A stretch of DNA of 64,000 nt, taken from the NCBI RefSeq assembly GCF_901000735.1, contig NC_081547.1, positions 7,732,193 to 7,796,192 of the forward strand, read 5' to 3'. A program made the translations under genes and the position numbers. The notes under the pieces are model-generated. The model worked only from the letters and a program-made list of their open reading frames with translations. It made no database searches and had not been told where the DNA came from. This stretch comes from Corylus avellana. Taxonomy: Eukaryota; Streptophyta; Magnoliopsida; Fagales; Betulaceae. Every line of letters starts with the position of its first letter. Within the stretch, counting starts at the first letter, position 1. Below are positions 12,301 through 21,853 of this stretch, one piece after another.

Positions 12301-13459
12301 TGTCCAGACCACTTTCATCCTTAATGAGCTCTATATGGTTTCGCCTGCGCTTTGCATTAACACAAGTATGATAATACTTGGTATTGCGGTCCCCATACTT
12401 AAGCCAATCCTCCTTCGCCCTTTGCTTCCACCACATCTCTTCTCTGTCCAGCAGCCCTTGAAGTGTCAACTGGGCCTTCTTGATTTCTGTTATAGCCCCC
12501 GGGTCCTCCCTCGCCTGCAGCTCAACAAGCTGTTTTTGCGCTTTTTGAATTTCCTCTTTAGTGCTGTCTTTAAGCTTCTTTTTCCATTGGGTCAACTCCC
12601 GTACACACCTATTGAGTTTGAATTCCAGTTTTTCCTATTTGCCTCCCCATGGGTACTGCTGCTTCCAAGAGCTATCAAGAACCTCCTTACAGCCCGCCTC
12701 TAACGCCTAACATGCTTCATAGCGAAAACTGAAATTTTTCTTGACTATTTGCTGTGATCTTAAGAGGTGAAGAAAAAGGGGGGCATGATCTGAGTTGGTG
12801 GTTGTACTCACATGATTCACAGCTTCCGGAAATAAAATCCTCCAGTCATGGTTGGCCAAAACCCGGTCAAGTCTCTCCTTGATAAGCCCCACTCCATCCT
12901 AGCAATTGGTCCAAGTGAATTTTGGACCACAGTAGCCTAAATCTGTCACCTCACACTCCTCTAAGGTATTTTGGAAGGCTTGCAAAAGGCCCCCTTGACG
13001 CGGGTTCCCACCCCATTTTTTCGAAGCCGTAACCACTTCATTAAAATCGCCTATACACATCCAAGGTTTGGGATTCATTCGAGCCAAGAATTTCAAAAGC
13101 TCCCATGCCTCATGACGCTTCGCCGCCTTTCGGTGCCCGTAAAAGCCAGTGAATTTCCAATCCAAACCATAAGTGTTGCTATGAATGACTGGGTTGATAT
13201 GTCGATGGCTAAAATTTTGAATTTCAACCCCGCAACCGTTCCCCCAAAACAAGGCCATTCCCCCACTCCGTCCTACACAATCCACCACAAACACATTATC
13301 AAATCCCAGCTTCATCCGAATACTCTCCATTTTATTATGTCGTAACTTGGTTTCCATAAGGAAAACCAAATTGGGCCGCTTTACCTTCACCATCCGCCGA
13401 AGGTCATAAACTGTGCGAGGGTTCCCAAGCCCTCGACAGTTCCAGCTGAGTACGATCAT
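9323..13459 (-). pseudogene. LINE ORF2 (endonuclease, reverse transcriptase, RNase H), broken
   Basis: Domains in order: AP-type endonuclease at 13459-12707 (SWNCRGLGNP, METKL, IGDFNEV); linker; reverse transcriptase at about 12200-10860 (APGPDGF, FRPISLCNVLYK, LRQGDPISPYLF, catalytic FADD at about 11390); the zf-RVT region (FLWRACHDILPT, CPICELEAETTFHILWQC) at about 10280-10130; and RNase H from 9830 (VNWDAGVD, AEAWAALMAIHL, LESDAKVL). Stops lie at about 12898, 12704, 12632, 10867 and 9919; frameshifts lie near 11840 and 9495. After the last shift the frame continues (REANRVAHVLAK) to TAA at 9323-9325. Confidence 0.93.
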
Positions 13460-13473
13460 TGCGGTCGGCGGGG

Positions 13474-15009
13474 CTAGACACCAGCCTCCGCCAATCCCGA
13501 TCCATTTGAGGAATTAGTCCCACTACTGTGTTGACAGTGCTTCTTGACATGCCCATTTTCTTTTGCTGCTTCTCCAAGGCCCCTTTTCTTACGGTTTCCT
13601 GCCAGGGAGGGTATCCCCTCCTGCTCTTCTGCATTAAACTTCCTCTTCCATGGCACCATAGTTATTCCAGAACCAGTTATCTCCTTGTCTTTTCCCGGCA
13701 TGGCTCCCACATTTTTTTCTTTCATCGTTTTTTCTACATCAGCCAGTATTGGGCCTGAAAAGGATCCCCCAGGACTAGAGAAAACTCCTCCTAATCCCGT
13801 GGGCCCTGGGCTTGGGCTCTCCCGATCGTCAATAGACCTTCTAGTCACTTCTCTCGAGAAGTTCTGCCCCTTTGGAAAGAGATCTTTATTCAAATTTTTA
13901 ATCCCTTGTGGCACTACCACTTCTTCATTGCTGGTCCACGAGTTATCATGATTTTTTGACAGCTGCTCCCAAGTAATGTCTCCAGCTTTCCCTTCCTTGT
14001 TGGTGCGATTGTCTATATGGAAATCCCTCCCATTAATCCCCCCATTTATGCCTGATTCCCCTCCTTCACCGTTTTTTGAATATTTTCTTTGACTTTCCCT
14101 AAATACTCCTCCATGTTCCTCGCCTTTGCCGGAGTCAGCTCTGTTTGTCTTCCGGCCAAATCCCGTTCTAGAATCCCGGTCATGGTGTCGTGGGGCTCTA
14201 TCGGCTGTGTGTGGGTCATTGCTTGTGGTACCTCTGTTGACCGAATTCCTGCCAAAGATCCGTTCAGTTCTTCTGGTTGGGGAAGGAGCTCTCATCCATA
14301 GTCCATACTAAGGTATGGCATCCTGGTTTCTGAGATCACTCCTCTTCGAACATCCTTCCTTTCCATGTATGATCACTCCGCAGTGGAAGCAGAACTTGGG
14401 AAGTTTTTCATATTGAAAACCAATCAAAATTGATTTTCCTTCAAACTTCATCTTCCTACCCCTTGGGAGAGGTTGTGTTCAATCTATCAAGATCTTCACA
14501 CGAAGCGACTCTCCCCATCCAATTCCATCTGAATCAGTATCCACTTCCTCCACCAAACCCACAGACGCTCCAAGTTTTTGTCCCACCTCCCTCCCCATGC
14601 AGGCCAGTGGGAGATTTAACATCCGCACCCAGAAGGAGACTTTTTTAAAATTGAGATTTAATGGTGAGGAGTGCCCATCAAAATCCTCAACCAGAAAAAG
14701 ACTCCCTTCGAAAACCCATGGCCTTCCTTTTAGAACCCTTCCTTTGTCGCTGACGAATTCAAATTCAATCAGGAAGAGATTATCACCAAGAACTTTGAAT
14801 GAAAGAGATCCAGACAATCGCTACCAACGCAATAGCGTCGTTTTGACAGTTTCTTTGCTCACAATTCTGTCTGTCACCAGTTTACCCACTATACAAGAGT
14901 TCCCCCTTGCAAAAGCTCCTTGGACATCAGTCGCCTGAATGTCCACCTCAGCGCCTTCTCCCTCCGACAAAGACAAAGAATCCCATAGTTTCGATAACTC
15001 ATCCACCAT
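13474..15009 (-). pseudogene. LINE ORF1 (nucleic-acid-binding, zinc knuckle), three in-frame stops
   Basis: One frame of 512 codons from ATG 15009 to 13474, interrupted by TAG at about 14821, TGA at about 14479 and TAG at about 14296. The N-terminal part (RPWVFEGSLFLVEDFDG, then FWVRMLNLPL) is the DUF4283-type domain of plant L1 ORF1. It is followed by a CX2CX4HX4C zinc knuckle, CFHCGVIIHGKEGC, near 14352-14393, and a long hydrophilic tail. ORF1 proteins of this type bind the element RNA. There is no frameshift: single substitutions explain all three breaks. Confidence 0.9.
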
Positions 15010-15115
15010 TGTTGTAAGACGAAATATCCTTCCACGATTTCAGAAAATCATGAAACACTGTTCCTTCTCCTCTAGGACTTAGCTAGAGAGAAAACTCAAA
15101 ACAATTTCAGCACTT

Positions 15116-15130
15116 GCTTACAAAGGATTT
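15116..15130. repeat. LINE target-site duplication, right
   Basis: GCTTACAAAGGATTT directly after the LINE 5' end; copy A continues from the same point without an insertion. Confidence 0.9.
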
Positions 15131-15249
15131 GAATTTATTTAAATCTAATCTAATCTGAATCAAATCCCTTCCTTTAGGGTAATTTAATCTCATCAAATCC
15201 CTAAGTTTAGGATAATCCAAATATACTCTACCAATTAATTAAAGATATC

Positions 15250-15956
15250 TGTTACACATAAATCCACCACCGAAGCCCATGGACTAGAAACCCGACAACC
15301 CGAAAAAGCCCCGCATATTCACATGGGCCACATAGGCACAATCCAATATGGGACTCGCACATACGACATCGTCCCCTGAAGCAAGGCTGATTTACTCAAT
15401 CCAAGGGTTTTGTGAACCGACCTCCCCCATTTAATGTCTGGATACAGCCGTTACGAATAAGGCAAGCACCAATTATGTTGGCTCTACGAATACGCCATGG
15501 TCACCAAAACAGTTACAACTCGCACTTGAATATCCCAACAATTATGCGCCATTCCCAAGATCACGCTAGTTATGATATCCATTGCGCACCACTCTCGAAA
15601 CCGTGTTAATGTCAACAGCAGTTTCTTTATAACTATCAGGGAACAAGAATATTAACTCCGTCCGTTGCGCCCAGATCCCAAATTCTCCGCCCGGTCATCA
15701 ATGCTGTACCAAGACGATTCACTATAAAAACCTTTTTCGCTAAGGAAATAGACACATGATTCATACTCTACTAAGCTCTACACTGAGTTTACACAGCCAC
15801 TGACTTAAGCATCGGAGGAGGTAAACACCAGCCAAGCAGCCACCACCCGGCGCATCCTCTTAACAAGTGTTTTTTATTTTGTAGGAAAGAAGGAAAGTAC
15901 TAGCTCAATATTACCAATCTACCCTTGGGTCCACCACACCGGAAACTGCACTAACA
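15250..15956 (+). repeat. 5' LTR of Ty3 copy B
   Basis: TGTTACACA...CTAACA, 707 bp, followed by primer-binding TGGCACCATTTGTGGGAA at 15960, a decayed form of the TGGCGCC motif (tRNA-Asp type) common in plant Ty3 elements. Confidence 0.9.
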
Positions 15957-16143
15957 GTTTGGCACCATTTGTGGGAACAGTATCTTTTTTGTTCTTACGA
16001 AATAAAATCCGCAGTTATAGTGAACACAAGATCTAGAAGCCAAGCCCGTCGTGAGGAATCAGTAGCCCAAGCCAATCAACGGCCACCGTTAGTGCACCAG
16101 AACTCTGGAAAAGGAGCGTATCGCATCCCTTGAAGCACAAATA

Positions 16144-17417
16144 GTGCTTCTAGTCCAACAAAGGGAGGACCTGCACCTCCACTTCCCCACGCAATCACAA
16201 TCAAAAATAAAACGAAATGGGCATTCGGAGGAGCAACAAAATCACAGCCATCATTCTGATGCTCCCAGCCACCAGGGTGATAGTCGTCATCACCAGCATA
16301 ATAACGACCAAGGCAAAAACGGTCACACGAAGTGCAATGCTCGAGAAAACGCCTGTAGAGACAAAAACTCCAGAAAAATGGCAAAACCTAGAAGAAATCA
16401 ACCAACAACCGAAGACCATAATCAATCTGCAGCTGCCCCACAAAGTGAGGTAGACAAAGCCTTAGCAACGCTAAAGATGAAACTTGAGGCCATGGAGAAG
16501 AAGGAAAAACACAAAGCTGTTGTGATGAGCAAACTTTTCACCCGGACAAAAATGCCCTTCACCAAGTAGGTGATTGACCATCCACTCCCCCACAAGTTGA
16601 AAGCGCCCCAAATCCCAAACTACAGCGGGGTCAGAGTCTTAACCGAGCACCTAGAAAACTACTGGACGCATCTGGCACTGTACGCCACACCCGACGAAAT
16701 TGCATGCAGAGCTTTCCCCACCACACTCTTGGGAAACGCCAGGGAATGGTTTCGTAGGATGCCCAACTCCAAGGTGAAGATCTTGCTCGGATCTTCTTAA
16801 CTCATTTTTTGGGATCTAGAGAAAGGAAAAAGCCTTTTGGGTACCTTCTGACGCTTCACCAATAGGAAAGGAAAAGCTTGAAGGAGTTTATGGTCCAGTT
16901 CAATGCCGTGAAACTAAAGGTAGAGGATCCTAACGATTGTGTGATATTTTTTGCTATCTATAATGGCATCTCACCTGATGAACCAGTGGCAAGAAAAATT
17001 GCAAGGAGACAACCGAGCAACCTCCATAAGCAATTAGATAAGGTGGAAGAATTCATCAATGAGGAGGAGACTTTAAAGGCAATGAAGTCAGCTCGGAAGT
17101 TGTCTAAGAAATTTGAAGATAAAAAGAAGAAAGACCTTCAGAGGTTAGATGATCCGGGACCTTTTAAGAAGAAGTTCAAAGACTACAACTTCACTCTGCT
17201 CAACGCCAACATTTTCGAAGTCTTAATGGAGGTTAAAAGGGACCCAGAATATGAGAAACCCCCAAGAATGCCGAAGGTTCCACAGAGGCAGAACTCAAAT
17301 CACTACTGTGAGTTCCACAAAGCTAATGGTCACTACACAGAGGGCTACATAGCTTTGAGGCACCTCATTGAAAATTTTATCAAGAATGGTAAGCTTGTCC
17401 GATTCTTGGGAGATTAA
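16144..17417 (+). pseudogene. Ty3 gag remnant, copy B
   Basis: 16144-16569 is an open N-terminal part ending MPFTK then TAG; 16570-16800 continues in the same frame with the gag core (HLENYWTHLALYATPDE, AREWFRRMP); 16878-17417 has EFMVQFNAVKLKVEDPND and YCEFHKANGHYTEGY. Copy B keeps a longer open N-terminus than copy A, where an extra base shifts the frame near 3690. Confidence 0.85.
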
Positions 17418-17702
17418 AGAAAAGTAACCCCTCCCAGGGAAAACTACGTCCGAGAGGTGAATTACCGTGACCCACGGGATCTCCGACAACAGGAACGTCA
17501 TCAAAGTAGAGGCCCTAATCACAGAAATAGGGACAGATATCCTCAGAAGAACAAAGGAAGCCACAAAGAGCCCAGAAGAGAGCATGCTCGCCCAACCCGA
17601 GAGCCTTAAAATGGAGCAAATATTTTAGAAATCTGCATCATACTAGGTGGATTTGATGGAGGAGGTGAGTCAGGAAGGGCAAGGAAGGCGTACGCCCAAC
17701 AG

Positions 17703-18680
17703 GTGGGGAGCTCCCATGAAATCTACACTATAGGGAGGCCGATGAAGCAGTCCAGGACAAACGCGATGCTCATCGGTTTCTCTGACAACGACTACGCATG
17801 CATATCGTTTCTGCACATGGATGCCCTGATTGTCACATTGACAGTGGTGAACTACAACGTCCATCGCATCCTGGTGGATAATGGAAGCTCGGCAGACATC
17901 TTGTATTGGTCTGCGTTTAAGAAGTTGAACCTGGGATAGGAGAGGGTCGTACCAACCAGCTACCACTTGATGGGATTCATAGGGGAACAAGTACAACCGG
18001 TCAGATCGATTGAACTATCAGCCATGGTTAGATCGTATCTGAGGCAGGCATTAATGATGGTGCTTTTTTGTTGGTCGACCGACCATCAATTTACAATGCC
18101 ATCATTGAAAGAACGTCTCTCAACGAACTGAGGGCCATCACGTCAACTCCGCATCTCAAGATGAAGTTCCCAACGGACAATGGACTCGAAGAAGTAAGGG
18201 GCGATCAACAAGCCTCCTGACAAAGCTACAACATCTCCATGAAGGAGTGTCCTAAGACCCCGACCTAGGAAAGTGGCAGTAAGGAGGACATATAGCAATT
18301 AAAGGGCGGCAAACCGGTCGAGGATCTGTAAGAATTCTTGGTTGGCGTGCCAAAAAGGGTTATTAGAGTCGGATCCTAGCTGGACTCGATTGTGAGAGAA
18401 AAGCTCATATCTTTCCTTCGCGAGAATTGTGATATGTTCGCCTGGAGTCATGAGGATATGCCGGGCATATCGCCTTCAGTAATGGTGCACAAGTTAAATG
18501 TCGATCCCAGTTTCAGGCCAATACAGCAGAGACGAAGAGTATAATAGGCCGAGAAGAGCAAGGCCGCCGCGAGGAAGTCAAGAAGTTGTGTGAGGCTGGA
18601 TTCATCAAAGAAGTCCAAAACACTACTTGGTTGGCAAACGCAGTGTTGGTGAAGAAATCCAACGGCAAAATGTAGAGAAA
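17703..18680 (+). pseudogene. Ty3 protease and reverse-transcriptase start, copy B
   Basis: The protease motif ILVDNGSSADIL is at about 17868-17903. The reverse-transcriptase lead-in follows, and past the point where copy A has N it reads AGFIKEV, TWLANAVLVKKSNGK at 18593-18669. Homology stops about there and unrelated 3' sequence begins, marking the internal deletion. Confidence 0.85.
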
Positions 18681-18952
18681 CCAAAGGAGGAATCTATAAT
18701 TATGCCTGAGTACCTTCTCGTCAAACATTGAAAAGCAGGACCTCTGCTTGCGAGGGTATTCCAAGCGTAGAGACACCCCTGTACCAGAAGAAAACCCCCC
18801 ACCAAATGGGCGGACCCAGCCAGACGAACCCCCTCATCGCCGAACCAAAGGAATTTCTGATGATTGTTCGTCGGCAGCTTCGATCTTGGAAAGTTGAGGT
18901 TGACAAGATGAAGACTTGACGCCGAAAAAATGAAGTATGTATAGAATTTCAA
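18623..18952 (-). CDS. Antisense ORF in the 3' part of the Ty3 element
   Basis: A 109-codon minus-strand frame beginning MKFYTYFIFSAS. About 60 bases before its ATG the minus strand has TTTATAAAGG (around 19012-19018) followed by a pyrimidine-rich CTCTCCTTCTTCTTTCC tract, which looks like a core promoter. Tat-lineage Ty3 elements are known to carry antisense ORFs between pol and the 3' LTR. No domain recognised. It could be the decayed end of such an ORF or chance. Confidence 0.35.
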   Translation of the reverse strand: MKFYTYFIFSASSLHLVNLNFPRSKLPTNNHQKFLWFGDEGVRLAGSAHLVGGFLLVQGCLYAWNTLASRGPAFQCLTRRYSGIIIDSSFGFSTFCRWISSPTLRLPTK

Positions 18953-19461
18953 AGGGAAAGATTTCAGAAGGGTTGAGGCTGTGAGGAAAGAAGAAGGAGA
19001 GGGGAACCTTTATAAAGCAAAAAATCTCGGATGAAGCAATAGAGCATTTAATGCCAAGCCATCATGAGCCTGCAATCACATCCCAAAACAAAAAAGACTT
19101 GATCCGTCCTTCCTTTCAAAAGACGCAGCAAAGAACACCACCATTGACCAACTCTTGTCTCACAAGTCCTCGCACTCGGATTCAAACCACTCTTAAAGGA
19201 ACACGTGGGCGGGAAACGGCTCATTTATGCGGATAAAGACAAAGAATTTGAAAAATCAAAGATCGCACCCAACCACCGGATATCTGGGGCACGTAGATGT
19301 CAGATCCCATAAATGGTTAAGACGCAAGAATTAACGGCTACAAGGAACCGATCAGAAGAAAGCAATCGAAGAGTCCATCGCCAAAAAAGGAGAAACAAGG
19401 AAAACCAAAAACTTGAATTCTCTTCTCCCGAAATCTCAGTAAAAGGAATTATTTGGGTAAT
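18681..19461. other. 3' noncoding region of the Ty3 element
   Basis: Sequence between the deletion point and the 3' LTR; no retroviral-type domain. A purine-rich AAAAGGAATTATTTGGG precedes the LTR and may be the polypurine tract. Confidence 0.6.
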
Positions 19462-20161
19462 TATTACACATAAATCCATCACCGAAGCCTATGGACCAGA
19501 AATAGGACAACCCAAAAAAGCCCTGCATCTTCACATGGGCCGCGTAGGCATGATCCAATATAGGACTCGTAGATACAACGTCGTCCCCTGAAGCAAGGCT
19601 GATTTACTCAATCCGAGAGTTTTGTGAACCAACCTCCCCCATTTAATGTCTGGATATAGCCGTTACAAATAAGGCATGCATCGACTGTGTTGGCTCTACG
19701 AATACGCCATGGTCACCAAAACAGTTACAACTCACACTTGAATATCCCGATAGTTATGAGCCATTCCCGGGATCACGCCAGTTATGATATCTGTTGCACA
19801 CCACTCTCGGAACTGTGTTAATGGAGACAAGGGTTTCATTATAACTATCAGGGAACAAGAATATAAACTCCTCCATCCGTTAAGCCCGGATCCCAGATTC
19901 TCTACCAGACATCGACGCTGCACTAAGACGATTCACTATTAAAACCTTTTTCACTAAGGAAACAGACTCATGATTCATACTTTACTAAGCTCTACAATGA
20001 GTTTACATAGAAACTAACTTAAGCATCGGAGGAGGTACGCACCGGCCACCACCCGGCACATCCTCTTAACGAGTGTTGTTATTTTGCAGGAAAGAATGAA
20101 AGTACTAGCTCAATATTACTGATCTACCCTTGGGTCTACCATACCGAAAATTGTACCAACA
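19462..20161 (+). repeat. 3' LTR of Ty3 copy B
   Basis: 700 bp homologous to 15250-15956 but clearly diverged; begins TATTACACATAAATCC and ends ACCAACA, followed by ATATC. Confidence 0.9.
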
Positions 20162-20603
20162 ATATCAATTTTTGATTTTATAAAATCATGATCGTACTTT
20201 GAATATTTGTAAATTGAGACCCATTACATATTTTTGGTCGGACATGTAAAAGATAAAGACTCTCACAAGATAATCTCCAGTCTTATCTCAACAGACTCAA
20301 GATAACAAGTTGCAATTGAAACACTTTAGATTAGGATAATTACATATTTGAAATTGTATAGATAGATTACATTATCTCAAAAGAATTTGTACATTTGAAT
20401 TTGAATTGTAACTCTTCATATTATATATATCATCAGCCTATGCTAGATTACAGCAAGGTGGAAAATATTAAATTCTCTGAGTTTATATGGTATCAGAGCT
20501 ACCAAAAGACTAACGTCAAAATCTCCTTCCGTAGAATTTTTTTTCTTACATTTATTTATTTATTTTCTTTCTTTCCCTCATGTCATTCACCTGTTGCTCA
20601 TCA

Positions 20604-21853
20604 ATGGCAGCCGAACCCACTCCTCCTCAACTTGTTACCTTCTCCAACTTCAACCTCAACAAACTCACTCAAGACAATTACCCAACATGGTTGCCCCAAG
20701 TCATTCTACATCTCAAAGGAGGTAATCGTTTTGGGTATGTTGATGGATCTATTCCATGCCCATAGCCCTCCATCACCATAGTGAAGGAGCACATCTCCTC
20801 CACTACAACGAATCCGGCTTGTCTCCATTGGGAGATGCAAGATCAAATCATCCACGGCTTCCTCACCTCCGCCATATCAGAAAGGATGATATCTCATGTT
20901 GCAAATTGCAAAACGTCCAACCAAGCTTGGACCAAATTAAAGACCCTATTTGCATCTCAATCCAAAGCATGTATTTTAAACTTGCATTTTCAGTTGGCTA
21001 CTTTGAAGAAAGCCAACTATCCATCGTTGATTATTTCCATAAGTTTCAAACTCTCATCGATGCCCTTGCAGCCGTCAATAAACCTCTCAGTGACCTTGAG
21101 AAACAATCGTATCTTCTTGCGAGACGTGGTTCAGAATACACCTATTTTGTCACCTCTATTACAACAAGAGCTAACACCCTCTCTATTGAAGAAATTTATG
21201 GTCACCTATTGGCCCATGAGCTGCATCTTGAACAAACTCAACCAGCCATGGACGTTTCAGATATAGCCGTGCATCTTGCCTCCCGAAATACACCTCACCG
21301 TGGTGGTTGTAGCAATTGTGGGGGCTACTACAACAACTCCAGCCGTGGCTCCTCCTTCAACCGTGGAGGCTACCGTGGTCGTGGCCGTGGCTCCTTCCTA
21401 ACTGGCCGTGTCTCCTCCAACCGTGGATCTTCCTCCACACGTCCTATTTGCCAGATCTGTAATCGTTTGGGCCATGTTGCAATTCATTGCTACCAACGCT
21501 ATGAAGAGCATAACACTACCCAAAAGCCTCATCCCCTCATGCAAGCCAACTTCTCCGCTCCATCAGGCGGCCTAGACCAAAATTGGTATCCCAATTCCGG
21601 TGCCACACACCACCTCACATCCGACTTACACAATCTCAACCACCACTCCATCAACTACCCCGGATCTGACCTAGTCCATATGGGTAATGGTACTGGTTTA
21701 ACCATTCAAAACACGGGTGACACCCTTCTATCCTCTCATAATGCCTCTTTCCTATTGCACAATGTTTTACATATTCCTTCCATCACAAAAAATTTACTGT
21801 CTGTTCATAAATTCACTCGTGAAGCCAATACTTTTATTGAGTTTCATCCTTGA
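20604..21853 (+). pseudogene. copia gag and protease, with a stop and a frameshift
   Basis: Begins MAAEPTPPQLVTFSNFNLNK at 20604, has TAG at 20763, continues in frame (EMQDQIIHGFLTSAIS) and shifts frame near 21015 into SIVDYFHKFQTLIDAL. A zinc knuckle CQICNRLGHVAIHC lies at about 21449-21490 and the protease motif WYPNSGATHHLT at about 21586-21621 has N in place of the catalytic aspartate (DSG to NSG). It ends at TGA 21851-21853. Confidence 0.9.

Larger units (their letters stand above)
9284..15115 (-). mobile_element. L1-type LINE retrotransposon with RNase H, near full length, defective
   Basis: The element reads on the minus strand: short 5' leader, ORF1, ORF2, and a 3' poly(A) seen as poly(T) at 9281-9298. 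A 15-bp target-site duplication, GCTTACAAAGGATTT, lies at 9269-9283 and 15116-15130, the mark of target-primed insertion. The empty site survives in copy A near 2558 as GCTTACAAAAGATTT. About 5.8 kb is the usual length of a plant L1. Both ORFs carry stops and frameshifts, so the copy cannot move by itself. Confidence 0.95.
6734..18565. repeat. Duplicate block, copy B (gene B plus Ty3 element, with LINE inserted)
   Basis: Matches 1-6006 once the LINE and one target-site duplication (9284-15130) are removed. Unlike copy A it continues past the point where A hits an N gap (equivalent to 18565). Confidence 0.93.
15250..20161 (+). mobile_element. Ty3 (Tat-type) LTR retrotransposon, copy B, internally deleted
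   Basis: Both LTRs (15250-15956 and 19462-20161) are present and flanked by a perfect 5-bp duplication ATATC (15245-15249, 20162-20166). Total length 4912 bp, far short of an autonomous Tat element, because reverse transcriptase is cut soon after its start and RNase H and integrase are absent. The two LTRs of this element differ at many more positions than the left LTRs of copies A and B do, so the insertion is much older than the block duplication. Confidence 0.94.

Noticed and set aside
12117..12703. 146-codon plus-strand ORF
   Set aside because: Antisense of the LINE reverse-transcriptase region.
13528..14311. Plus-strand ORFs of 60-146 codons
   Set aside because: They are shadows of LINE ORF1 and ORF2 on the other strand.
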